From: Natronorubrum aibiense
GTDB taxonomy: Archaea; Halobacteriota; Halobacteria; Halobacteriales; Natrialbaceae
Reading direction: 5' to 3'
DNA length: 64,000 nucleotides
NCBI RefSeq assembly: GCF_009392895.1
Contig: NZ_CP045490.1
Span: forward strand, 248,001 to 312,000
This document shows, in pieces, positions 50,597 through 58,836 of the stretch (position 1 is its first letter; each line of letters opens with the position of its first letter). A program made the translations under genes and the position numbers. The notes below the pieces were generated by a model that worked only from the letters and a program-made list of their open reading frames with translations, was not told the origin of the DNA and ran no database searches.

Positions 50597-51361
50597 ATGG
50601 ATCACACAGACAGTCGGGAACTACAGACGACCACCATCTCGCTCGAGGTCGTAGAGAAGCTTCGGGAATTGGATGGTGGGCGAGTGACGGAACTGGCCGA
50701 TGAACTCGAGCTCGCACCGAGTACAGTCCATTCACACCTGTCGACGTTGCTGTCGAACGGATATGCGGTTAAACGGGGTGACGAGTATTACCTCAGCCTT
50801 CGGTTTCTCGATCACGGCGACTACGTTCGGAACAGGAAAAAAGCCTACAGAGTCGCGGCATCGTATACCGATCAACTGGCAGAAGAAACCGACTGTCGGG
50901 CGGTGTTTGCTGTCGAAGAAAACGGACGTGGCGTCTACATTCACACGTCGTCAGGCAAACACGCAGTTTGGACGTATTCGACCGTCGGCAAACAGTTCGA
51001 TCTCCATCAAACCGCGTCTGGAAAGGCTATTCTGTCAAAACTGCCACGCAGTACAGTCATGGAGGTTATTGAGCAGCGAGGCCTTCCTGCAGCGACGGAA
51101 AACACCATCACTGATGAGGAGACTCTCTTGGACCAACTCGACACGATTCGCGAGAGAGGAATCGCGTTCAATTATGAAGAGCAACTCGATGGGATCAAGG
51201 CCGTCGGTGTCCCCGTAAACGGCTCCGATACCCGCGTTGTCGGGGCATTTAGCGTTGCCAGTCCAGCCAACCGACTCACTGATGATCGATTCGAAAAGGA
51301 GATTCCAAATATCCTACTCGGTGTCGCAAACGAGTTCGAGCTCGAAATCTCCATGTCGTGA
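50597..51361 (+). CDS. IclR-family transcriptional regulator
   Basis: A 254-residue regulator starting at the ATG at 50597 (MDHTDSRELQTTTISLEVV). HTH region VTELADELELAPSTVHSHLSTLLSNGYAV; effector domain AVFAVEENGRGVYIHTSSG, HQTASGKAILSKLPRS, VGVPVNGSDTRVVGAFSVASP. It lies downstream of the BKACE gene and likely controls it, the divergent SDR and the CUT2 operon in response to a pathway acid. It differs from the IclR at 22674-23480 in lacking its longer N-terminus and KSVQ motif. Confidence 0.88.
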   Translation: MDHTDSRELQTTTISLEVVEKLRELDGGRVTELADELELAPSTVHSHLSTLLSNGYAVKRGDEYYLSLRFLDHGDYVRNRKKAYRVAASYTDQLAEETDCRAVFAVEENGRGVYIHTSSGKHAVWTYSTVGKQFDLHQTASGKAILSKLPRSTVMEVIEQRGLPAATENTITDEETLLDQLDTIRERGIAFNYEEQLDGIKAVGVPVNGSDTRVVGAFSVASPANRLTDDRFEKEIPNILLGVANEFELEISMS

Positions 51362-51512
51362 TACCATCTCGCGACGGTATTACACCCATATGTGTGTAAA
51401 TCATCTCGATCGAATAGCGTTCCATCATCGGCGATTGTATTACAAGCATACTATTGTAATTGACTGGATGGAAAACGATGACAGAGTAATAGAGAGTAAG
51501 CATCAATGACAG

Positions 51513-52191
51513 TGTCTAGTTAGGCTGGTTTGGGATTCGTGCAGGTCGTAGAGCTATAGTGGCCGTTAGAATTTTCTGCTCAAAGATCGTTGCTGAACGC
51601 AGTGGATTATCTCGACAAGACCGCTGTCGAGGAAGTGTAAGATTCCCTCGACAACATGGAGGGTAAGAAGCCAACACGACGACTCTTAGCGGCAATAGCG
51701 TACAAAAGCGGCGTTCCGCAGACTGAACTAGCCGAGTGGTACGACGTTCGGCGATCCGCGCGACACGCAGCCATCCGTCGAATTGTCCGGGCAACGCGAT
51801 TGGCGTGTCTGTTGGGCGGGATCACCGTCCTCGGTGATCGCTTTCTCTCGATTCGAAGAGTATGTTACTGCTAACACACAAACAGATCATTTTTATATTA
51901 TGAAACAAATTTGAAGACGACTTGATCGTGGTTCTGGACAGCGTGCCGTACTTTCGAGCGTCAGTCGTCACGGACCTCGCAGCGTATTCGCCGGAATTAA
52001 ATCCTGTCAAAGACTGATGGCGACAGTTACAAACAGCGCTCAGCAACGAGTTTTTCGACTCACTCAACGAGTTGGTAACGGCGATCGATACCGCGCTTGA
52101 TCAACTCTCTGTACCAAAAGTGAGTGATTACTTCTAATGGATTTTGTAGTTTGGCCATGCTGCTCGCTTCTCAAACCACGCTAACTAAACG
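51513..52191. repeat. Facing IS-like terminal repeats enclosing the IS630 remnant
   Basis: GTCTAGTTAGGCTGGTTTGGGA at 51513-51534 and, on the minus strand, GTTTAGTTAGCGTGGTTTGAGA at 52170-52191 agree at 18 of 22 positions in inverted orientation. A third copy lies at 10187-10211. They may be ends of an older element into which IS630 copy 4 inserted. Confidence 0.35.
51554..52152 (+). mobile_element. IS630-family remnant, copy 4 (internally deleted)
   Basis: Left end GCTATAGTGGCCGTTAGAATTTTCTGCTC and right-end sequence GTGAGTGATTACTTCTAATGG resemble the other copies. A piece of ORF1 (RLLAAIAYKSGVPQTELAEWYDVRR) joins directly to a piece of ORF2 (RATRLACLLGGITVLGDRF, then VVLDSVPYF and SPELNPV), with about 450 bases deleted and several stops. 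Confidence 0.75.
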
Positions 52192-52376
52192 GTGTCCATA
52201 GAACACTTCCCACAGATCTGAATAAATTGGGCGGTAAGGAGGTCCGCCCACTTCTGGCCGATTTGTTCTAAAGAAAACAGCGAGAGTTCCACGGGTCACC
52301 TGACCCGTTAGTCGTTTACCCGCCAATACAGTGTGTTCGGAGCCTATTACAGTCTTTGATGGGCGTTTTTATCTGA

Positions 52377-53729
52377 ATGAAGAAGCGGCTGGCGTCGATG
52401 TATATCAAAGCCGTTAGGGTTGCGTGGCGTGACTTTTGGAATATGGCGATTTCTGGAACAGTCTTCAAATATTACCTCTACAAAGCGACGGAAGCGGTTG
52501 AGTTTTATCGGCCGATCATGTACCTCTACTTTCTCTCACAGGGACTCTCGTTTACTCATATCGTCATCATCGAAGCGCTCTACAACCTGACGACGGTTCT
52601 CGGAGAGGTGCCGACGGGATACGTCGGCGACCGGATCGGTCGTCGAAATAGCCTCCTCGTTGGATCGGCACTCATTACGGCGACGTTAGTTGGTATCGCG
52701 TTCGCATCTTCGTTTCTTGCGTTTGCCTTTTTGTTCATCTGTTGGTCGCTTGGCTATAACTTCCGCTCGGGAACGGAAGATGCATGGGTGTACGAAACGC
52801 TCACGGACATGTCTGCGAGCGACGAGTTTACTCACGTTCGTGGACGTGGACAATCGATTGCCTTGACGGCCGGTGTCGGTGCGTCACTCGTTGGCGGGTA
52901 TCTCGGCGGATTCGACCTTACGTACCCGTTTCTCGCGGCTGCGCTGTTCACCGGGTTAGGGCTGCTCGTGATCGTGACACTGGATGAACCGGCAACATAC
53001 GAGGAAAGCGATTCGAGCGAGATGAGTATCCGAGAGGCGTGGGGTGTCGTTACGCAGGCTGTCGGCCAGCGTCGTCTCCGGTCGTTCATCGTCTACTACT
53101 TCGTGCTGTTCTCGGCCGTTACCTATCTCGTGTTCATCTTTCTCCAGCCGATCTTCGAGTCCGTCGTGACCGGCCTGAACATGAGTCTCACACTCTCACT
53201 TCCTGTTCCCGGTCAAGAGAGTCCATACACACTCGCTATTTCAACCGGCAACGTCGAAACGCTGCTCGGAGTGTACTACGCAGCGATCAATCTCGTCTCG
53301 GCAGCGATCAGCTACCGTATCGGGTTCATTCAAGAGTGGGTTGGACTGCGTCGGTGGTTTGTCGTAATCCCGCTCCTCGTCGGTGGTCTATTAGCAGCGA
53401 TGGTGTTCGTGCCCCCGATAGCGCTCGTCGCGTTGTTCGTCGGCTGGGCATCTGTTGAACCGACGCGAGTGTTTGCTGGACAGTACGTGAACGACCGTAT
53501 CGAAACGCTCGGTCGTGCAACTGTATTGAGCGCGATGGCGATGGTAAGTGCAGTAACCGTTATTCCGTTTCAACTCGGGAGCGGCGTGATTTCGGATGTT
53601 GTGTCGCCGTTGATCGCACTCTCGGCAGCAGGTGTGATACTGATCGTCGGCTCGGTTGTGATCTTGCTCTGGGAATCGCCAATCGAAGAGCCAACGACCG
53701 GTTCAAATTCAAAAACAGGAATGGAGTGA
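52377..53729 (+). CDS. Major facilitator superfamily transporter
   Basis: A 450-residue protein with about 12 membrane helices. Between helices 2 and 3 it has GYVGDRIGRRNSLLVGS, the standard MFS motif A (G-x3-D-R-x-G-R-R). The first helix begins at about residue 45, and there is an unusual extracellular loop between helices 7 and 8 (SVVTGLNMSLTLSLPVPGQESPYTLAISTGN). Start ATG at 52377; an alternative Met at residue 24 would shorten the cytoplasmic N-terminus. It stands alone, with no regulator next to it, so its cargo is unknown. Efflux is a reasonable guess. Confidence 0.85.
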   Translation: MKKRLASMYIKAVRVAWRDFWNMAISGTVFKYYLYKATEAVEFYRPIMYLYFLSQGLSFTHIVIIEALYNLTTVLGEVPTGYVGDRIGRRNSLLVGSALITATLVGIAFASSFLAFAFLFICWSLGYNFRSGTEDAWVYETLTDMSASDEFTHVRGRGQSIALTAGVGASLVGGYLGGFDLTYPFLAAALFTGLGLLVIVTLDEPATYEESDSSEMSIREAWGVVTQAVGQRRLRSFIVYYFVLFSAVTYLVFIFLQPIFESVVTGLNMSLTLSLPVPGQESPYTLAISTGNVETLLGVYYAAINLVSAAISYRIGFIQEWVGLRRWFVVIPLLVGGLLAAMVFVPPIALVALFVGWASVEPTRVFAGQYVNDRIETLGRATVLSAMAMVSAVTVIPFQLGSGVISDVVSPLIALSAAGVILIVGSVVILLWESPIEEPTTGSNSKTGME

Positions 53730-54181
53730 AAGAGCTGTTCGCGGCCATTATGTAGCTGTCGTCAGCAGTAGTTTCACGAGAGTTGATGTGTGGAGAAGAG
53801 GATTTCAACAGACCTGATAGTTCTATTCGCCGTTGGGACGAGCGTCTGATTGAGATCCGGCGTTTTCTGGCATCTCCCGTGTAGTTTATGACGACTCGAT
53901 CAGATCGGACGAAGCCCACTCCCTTGCTAACCAAGAAACTTCACTTGAAAAAGTGGTATCTCGCTGTACTCGTAGTATTACGAAAGAGTTGAAGCGGAAC
54001 GTGTGTAGCCGATAGTGTCTGTTGAGGAATAAGGACGGTCGTATAGTTCGAGCATCCCAAACGCTGCGGTCACAGTGAGTAGGTGATCAGCGATCGACCC
54101 GGACGATTCGACGGTTGGACGAACATTCGATTGATGGACGCGAAACGATAGATAAGGCCGTAAACTACCTGCACCTGTCCC
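53730..54181. other. Intergenic stretch, no confident gene
   Basis: Two short frames (MCGEEDFNRPDSSIRRW at 53786 and MTTRSDRTKPTPLLTK at 53888) are visible but have no support beyond being open. A GATAGATAAGG stretch about 30 bases before 54182 may be the promoter of the redox module. Confidence 0.35.
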
Positions 54182-54445
54182 ATGAAATCTCCACTCCCGA
54201 CGAATAGACTCGTTTCGCTTACGCTCGCTGGCGCAGTGTTGACCGGTGTCGTCGCACTCGCGCTGGCAGCCCCCGGGCTCGGACTCGGCGTCGATTCACT
54301 GACCGACGAGAACCCGACAGTTGCGAGCGACGCGCCGACGCCAAACGAAGACTTCACACCGGCGGTCGGGACGCAAGGCGACGATGAACACGAGGACGAC
54401 GAGTACGAAGAACACGAGGAACACGAAGATGAGGATGACGACTAG
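54182..54445 (+). CDS. Secreted or membrane-anchored peptide with His/Asp/Glu-rich tail
   Basis: An 87-residue protein. A hydrophobic segment (LVSLTLAGAVLTGVVALALAAPGLG) predicts an uncleaved membrane anchor or signal peptide. The rest is outside and ends in DDEHEDDEYEEHEEHEDEDDD, a run of acid and histidine that could bind divalent metal ions. First of four overlapping or nearly touching genes leading into ApbE and a ferric-reductase-like protein. No known family; the tail could mimic metal-sensing or metal-loading sequences. Confidence 0.65.
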   Translation: MKSPLPTNRLVSLTLAGAVLTGVVALALAAPGLGLGVDSLTDENPTVASDAPTPNEDFTPAVGTQGDDEHEDDEYEEHEEHEDEDDD

Positions 54446-54447
54446 CG

Positions 54448-55317
54448 ATGAGCTTAGCGGACACCCTCACTGCCGCCCGCACGCGACTCGGTGACGTCAG
54501 ACTGGAGTTTCGGTGCTGTGATACCGACTTCGTGATTCGGATGACGGGCTACCGTGCCGATGTCGCGGCTGAGCTCGCCCGGGAGACCGCACTGTCGCTC
54601 GAGGCCGAACTCGACGCGTTCGATCCGGAAAGCGCAGTCGCGCGTCTCAACCGGACCGGACGCGTCGAGAACGAGCACGTCGCTCGCCTAGTTCGGCGCG
54701 GTCTCGAGTACGGCAAGCACACCGACGGCATCTTCGACATTCGTCAGGGGGCGGTCGAACACGACCTGAAGGCATACCTCCGCGGCGACCGGGAATCGAT
54801 TTCTGCGACGTTCAAAACGGGGTCGGTGCGCGTCGACGGCAACCGCGTCGTCACCGAGACAGAACTCGACCTCAATGGCCTCGCGAAAGGCTACATCGTC
54901 GACCGCGTGGCCGCCGCCGCAGTGGGGCCGGGTCGACGCGGATTCGTCAGCGGCGGTGGCGATATGTCGCCGCCGACCGGGCTGGTCGCCGTCGAGAGTC
55001 CCTACGGGGATTCGCGTCCGCTCAAAGTCCTCGAGACCGACTGGAACGTCGCCACCTCCGGGGGCTATCGTCGGGAGCGCGACGGTGTCGACCACGTCTA
55101 CGATCCGACGACGGAGCGACTCGGCGCACGCCACGAGTCGGTCACCGTCGTCGCACAGCACGACTGTATGGAAGCCGACGCGCTCGCGACGACGCTCGCC
55201 GCACTACCACTCTCGGACGCGCTTGAGCGCGCAGCGGCGTGGCCGGGCCTCGAGGCGTTCATCGTTCACGACGGCGTCTTTCGGACGACGGAGGGATTCG
55301 ATGAACACGTCGCATAG
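54448..55317 (+). CDS. apbE: FAD:protein FMN transferase (ApbE family)
   Basis: A 289-residue ApbE-type enzyme, which moves FMN from FAD onto Thr or Ser of target proteins. The family core DLNGLAKGYIVDRVAAA (canonical D-x-G-G/N-x-A-K-G-Y) is present, with SGGGDMSPPTG, and DHVYDPTTERLGARHESVTVVAQHDCMEADALATTLAAL, where the Asp and Cys-Met-x-A-D region binds magnesium. No signal peptide is visible, so export may be folded or it acts in the cytoplasm. A recognisable target motif (D/N-G-x-S/T-G-A-T) is not found in the adjacent proteins, which is worth noting. Confidence 0.88.
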   Translation: MSLADTLTAARTRLGDVRLEFRCCDTDFVIRMTGYRADVAAELARETALSLEAELDAFDPESAVARLNRTGRVENEHVARLVRRGLEYGKHTDGIFDIRQGAVEHDLKAYLRGDRESISATFKTGSVRVDGNRVVTETELDLNGLAKGYIVDRVAAAAVGPGRRGFVSGGGDMSPPTGLVAVESPYGDSRPLKVLETDWNVATSGGYRRERDGVDHVYDPTTERLGARHESVTVVAQHDCMEADALATTLAALPLSDALERAAAWPGLEAFIVHDGVFRTTEGFDEHVA

Positions 55318-55588
55318 CGGAACAATCACGGTCATCGCGATCGTGCTACTGGTTGTTACAGTCCCGGTGCTGTGGGGGGTCGCCGACGTTCGCGAGGCGC
55401 AAGCGGTCGACCGCGAACAGGCAGACCTCGTCGACTCGACAGTACCAACGAGACAGGCACCGAACGATTATGATGGCGATGGGGTTCGTGACAACGCGGA
55501 CCAGTGTCCGACACGACCGGAGACGACGAACGGCTTTCAGGATGGCGACGGCTGTCCGGACATCGTCGAAACGACGGGGGGCTCGTGA
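55301..55588 (+). CDS. Membrane-anchored thrombospondin type-3-like calcium-binding protein
   Basis: A 95-residue protein starting at the ATG at 55301 (MNTSHSGTITVIAIVLLVVTVPVL), which overlaps the ApbE end by 17 bases. One N-terminal membrane helix is followed by a short linker and DYDGDGVRDNADQCPTRPET, then QDGDGCPDIVE. These D-x-D-G-x-x-D-x-x-D-x-C-P repeats with two cysteines match thrombospondin type 3 calcium sites. It should sit outside the cell. It then overlaps the next start by TGATG, so translation is coupled. Confidence 0.75.
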   Translation: MNTSHSGTITVIAIVLLVVTVPVLWGVADVREAQAVDREQADLVDSTVPTRQAPNDYDGDGVRDNADQCPTRPETTNGFQDGDGCPDIVETTGGS

Positions 55589-56133
55589 TGGAGATTATTT
55601 GGTATCTCGACCGTGGCGCAGCACTCGTCGCCTACCCCGCGCTGTATCTCGCAGTCCTGACGGGAATCCTCTACACTGCCCGGTCGTTCGGCCCGTTCTA
55701 CCGACTCGCCCGCAAAATCCACATCGAAGTATCGGTGTTCGCGATGCTCGTGACGCTCCTTCACAGCGTCCTTGGCGTCCTCGACACCTGGTTCATCGTC
55801 ACTGGATCAGCGCCTCAACCCGCGTACTCGACGACCTACCTGCTCGCCGGCGTCGTGGTCGGCGTCGGAGCGCTGCAGGTGCTCGTCGTCGCGGTGCTTG
55901 GCTTTCTCGACGCACAGCGGTTCGACCGACCCTGGGGACCGCGAGTCGTCCACGCGTTCGCCTACGGCGGCTTCGCGTTCGCGACGGTCCACGCTGCCGC
56001 CATCGGAACTGACGTCGCGGGGCTGATCCGACCAGTCTTCGGCCCAGCGATCGCGTTCCTCGGCTATGTCCTGCTGTTGCGCCTGCTGGTAGCCAGCGGG
56101 CGGCTGTCGACACCCACAACGACGAACCAGTAG
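55588..56133 (+). CDS. Ferric-reductase-like transmembrane protein
   Basis: A 181-residue protein with five to six helices, first YLDRGAALVAYPALYLAVLTGIL. Histidines in KIHIEVSV, TLLHSVLGV, VVHAFAYG and TVHAAAIG are placed like bis-heme ligands of ferric-reductase-like or MsrQ/YedZ-type proteins. It would pass electrons across the membrane. It has no flavin or NAD domain of its own, so a flavinylated or other partner is needed, consistent with apbE just upstream. Confidence 0.75.
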   Translation: MEIIWYLDRGAALVAYPALYLAVLTGILYTARSFGPFYRLARKIHIEVSVFAMLVTLLHSVLGVLDTWFIVTGSAPQPAYSTTYLLAGVVVGVGALQVLVVAVLGFLDAQRFDRPWGPRVVHAFAYGGFAFATVHAAAIGTDVAGLIRPVFGPAIAFLGYVLLLRLLVASGRLSTPTTTNQ

Positions 56134-56134
56134 A

Positions 56135-56674
56135 TCAGTAGCTATCCCACAGGTCGAACAGCCGGTCGACGACTCGATCCGTGAACGTCCGCCGATGAAC
56201 GGTATAGAGGTACTGCACGCGCTCTGGGTCGCGCAGTTCGTATTCGACGCTTCGACCCTGCCGTTCCTTGGTCACGAGATCCGCGTCCTCGAGTTTCGAG
56301 AGATGCCACGACACCGTCGACGGCGACCGCTTGAGACGATCGCTCAGATCGGCGGTCGACAACGCCCCTTCGACAGCGAGGTGGGCGACGATCCGGCGGG
56401 CGTACTCGCGTCGCAGCGCGTTCATTACGGCTTGATCGACCGCGTCGAACTCCTCTGCCGGGTAGTACCGAGTGTACTTCCCGTCGTCCGACTCCTCGAG
56501 CAAGCCGTGGGCTACCAGCCAGCGGAGGTGGTACTGCAGCGTTCCCTGCGCGTATTCGAGAGCCTCGAGGAGGGCCCGAAAGTGAATCCCGGGATTGTCG
56601 CGGACGTGCTGGTAGATTATTCGCCGCGATTGTAGTTCCAGCGCCGGGTCCACGTCGGGGTCGGAGTCCACCAT
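56135..56674 (-). CDS. Transcriptional regulator with two winged-helix domains
   Basis: A 179-residue protein. The ATG at 56674 (MVDSDPDVDPALELQSRRIIYQHV) is preferred over the TTG two codons upstream. First winged helix: GIHFRALLEALEYAQGTLQYHLRWLVAHGLLEE; second: LSTADLSDRLKRSPSTVSWHLSKLEDADLV. Between them is YPAEEFDAVDQAVMNALRREYARRIV. This tandem layout is a recurrent haloarchaeal type, often with a neighbouring small membrane protein. Downstream of that protein by 2 bases on the same strand, so probably co-transcribed, and convergent with the redox module. Confidence 0.85.
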   Translation of the reverse strand: MVDSDPDVDPALELQSRRIIYQHVRDNPGIHFRALLEALEYAQGTLQYHLRWLVAHGLLEESDDGKYTRYYPAEEFDAVDQAVMNALRREYARRIVAHLAVEGALSTADLSDRLKRSPSTVSWHLSKLEDADLVTKERQGRSVEYELRDPERVQYLYTVHRRTFTDRVVDRLFDLWDSY

Positions 56675-56676
56675 GG

Positions 56677-57006
56677 TCAATCCCGACTCAACGCGACGAA
56701 GAACGCGAGCAACCCAACCAGAATGAGCGCCGCGGCGCCGTGTTCTAATAACTCGACGGTCCGCACGGAGAAATACGGCAGGAGGTAGTACTCAAGAAAG
56801 ACGACGAACCCGTAGATCGCGAACATGAGATAGCCGACGGCGACGACGGCCATGCGATAGTCGCGTTCCCGTCGCCACGCCAGCGCACTGAGCAGTGCCA
56901 GCACCGTACCGAGGAGAAAAATCCCGAGACTAACGATCTGCTCAAGTTGCTGGGCGAGCGTCAGTACAACGGCCATCGTGACGAATTCCGGAACGAGCCC
57001 TGCCAT
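56677..57006 (-). CDS. Small membrane protein paired with the winged-helix regulator
   Basis: A 109-residue protein from the ATG at 57006 (MAGLVPEFVTMAVVLTLAQQ); an ATG at 57060 would add 18 residues. Four predicted helices: FVTMAVVLTLAQQLEQI, IVSLGIFLLGTVLALLSALAW, MAVVAVGYLMFAIYGFVVFLEYYLL and ALILVGLLAFFVAL. It precedes the regulator by 2 bases. Such pairs suggest a membrane sensor or redox partner feeding the regulator, but no motif proves it. Confidence 0.6.
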   Translation of the reverse strand: MAGLVPEFVTMAVVLTLAQQLEQIVSLGIFLLGTVLALLSALAWRRERDYRMAVVAVGYLMFAIYGFVVFLEYYLLPYFSVRTVELLEHGAAALILVGLLAFFVALSRD

Positions 57007-57409
57007 TAGGTACAACTCAACAGAGGTGTCGGGAAAGAAAAAGGATTGTCGTCCAACCATCGAATCGGACGGACTGAACGGTCCCAGCGTCGGGTTGGCA
57101 GGCTGGTCGTCGTTGCGACGGCCGCTCTGCGACGGATTTTGTACACACTACGTTCGGACGCACAGGTATTGCCTTTCACGTCGGCGAGCGTGTGACTGAC
57201 TTTCGAGAAAGCGATCGCTTCGAGCGCGTTCTCGCCGGCCATAACCCCGGCGTATTAGACGGCGCCGAGCGTGCTCTTGAGGACGCGTTTTCCACCTCTT
57301 GCAAGACGAACTCCACGGCTGTACGTCGAGGCAGCCTGTGACGTGTTACTGATCTGATGGCACGGAGACGCCGGACAATCCGCAGCTTTCGGGCAGATAA
57401 TAATCGTGA
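57007..57409. other. Intergenic stretch, no gene seen
   Basis: A 78-codon minus-strand frame (MAGENALEAIAFSKVSHTL) overlaps the start region of the membrane protein and looks unprotein-like. Otherwise nothing recognisable. Confidence 0.35.
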
Positions 57410-58315
57410 TCAGTGATCACGCTGCCTCGAGTCGAGTCCGACAGCCTCACAGCCGGGAATATCCCGATTCGCGAGCCGGTCAGGTCCGTACACGACGATC
57501 AAGAGGATTGCAACGAGAACGAGCGGAGCTGCGCCCGTCAGTTCCGCCAACAGGCTCAACCACTCGTCTGGGATCCCACCGGGTGCCATCGCTTCCATGT
57601 CGGCCGGGTGAAAGATACCCATCGCGTTGACGCCGGCATGGAACACGGCGACGGCGAGGACGCTCCCACCCGTACTATTGTACATCCACGTCCAGAGAAC
57701 CGATCCAGCCAAAATCGAGACTACCCAGAGCAGTTGCTGCGAGAGGGGCCACCCACCGTGGGTCGTCGTCGCATTAAGAAACAGCGGGAGGTGCCAGCCG
57801 GCCCATGCAACGCCAATTAGCAGACTCGAAACCAGTGCGCTGTACTTCTCCTGAAGGAGTGGAAGCATGAATCCACGCCAGCCGAGATCCTCTTGACCAC
57901 CGCCCCAGATGGTTCCCCACACCAACGCGAAGAGATAGATACCCGGGAACGGGAGCGAACTGGGATCGATCGGCCCGCCAAGTGCGATGAACAGGATAAC
58001 GCCCATGGTCAAGATGACGAGGGGCAGTCCAAGTGCGATCAACCACCACTTGATGCCAATACGCCAGTGGAAGAACTGCCCGATCCACTTGCGGAGGTCA
58101 CCACCACTCGCCCAGAGAACCACGGCAGCCCCAACAGGGGGACCGAATCCACCGAACCCGATGAGAATCGAGTGGGTCCACGACGCTTCCATACCACTGG
58201 CTGCGAGTGCTCCCTGAATGATCCACGTAAACGTGTACGTGATTAACAGAAATGAGATGAGACGATGTTGGTCGATCCACGATCTAACGCCCGAATTATG
58301 AGTCGTTTCAGCCAT
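57410..58315 (-). CDS. CPBP-family intramembrane metalloprotease (CAAX protease-like)
   Basis: A 301-residue integral membrane protein with about eight helices. The catalytic motifs are QEDLGWRGFMLPLLQ (E-D/E-x3-R), WAGWHLPLFLN (F/W-x3-H) and AVFHAGVNAMGIF (H-x3-N/D), characteristic of the CPBP family. Such proteins are site-2 or Rce1-like proteases, some acting in stress or bacteriocin self-protection. There is no neighbouring peptide precursor, so the target is unknown. Confidence 0.88.
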   Translation of the reverse strand: MAETTHNSGVRSWIDQHRLISFLLITYTFTWIIQGALAASGMEASWTHSILIGFGGFGPPVGAAVVLWASGGDLRKWIGQFFHWRIGIKWWLIALGLPLVILTMGVILFIALGGPIDPSSLPFPGIYLFALVWGTIWGGGQEDLGWRGFMLPLLQEKYSALVSSLLIGVAWAGWHLPLFLNATTTHGGWPLSQQLLWVVSILAGSVLWTWMYNSTGGSVLAVAVFHAGVNAMGIFHPADMEAMAPGGIPDEWLSLLAELTGAAPLVLVAILLIVVYGPDRLANRDIPGCEAVGLDSRQRDH

Positions 58316-58836
58316 CGTTATCTGTCCTCTCTACCCTGCAAAGGCAACTGATGTTCTCGACAGGAATGCTCACAGTCGAATTACGCATGCCGATTTGATA
58401 AAATTACCTGATTTGTGACATTATGTCGCTGGCTCTACTCAAAGTTTTTTGAGTGGCTCGAGACGTACCCTGTTACTTAATCGGAATATCATTGGGAGGG
58501 TTTATTGACTGGAGTCACACACCTCGAAACCATCATCGATCACATTGCCATCCTCGAACTTCGTCGACGTGGGTGCGCCGACAGCAGCTGTCATTCGGAC
58601 CATGGGCCGTGGCCGGTTTGCCACCTGTCGCTCAAATATCCCCAGTCGGGCCGCACTCGGTCGGACCGCGATCTCTACTACTATCCGTCTGTATTTCCAC
58701 CGCGATAAGAGCATCCGACTCTGTCGAATCAATTTCTTCAGGGGCCAACTCCGAGTTGTGAGGGTGTTGTAGGGTTCTGTATGAATAATCAATATGTTGT
58801 GATTCGGCAGACGGTTCGCAGCCGACTGGGAGACGA
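58316..58836. other. Intergenic stretch, possible remnant only
   Basis: A plus-strand frame at 58545-58772 reads MPSSNFVDVGAPTAAVIRTMGRGRF, and the minus strand has VGAPTSTKFEDGNVIDDGF. Neither has a family signature. I would not annotate a gene. Confidence 0.35.

Noticed and set aside
50301-50654. 117-codon GTG frame before the IclR gene
   Set aside because: Overlaps the IclR start and has arginine/serine-rich low-quality codons. Kept only as a note on the duplicate promoter.
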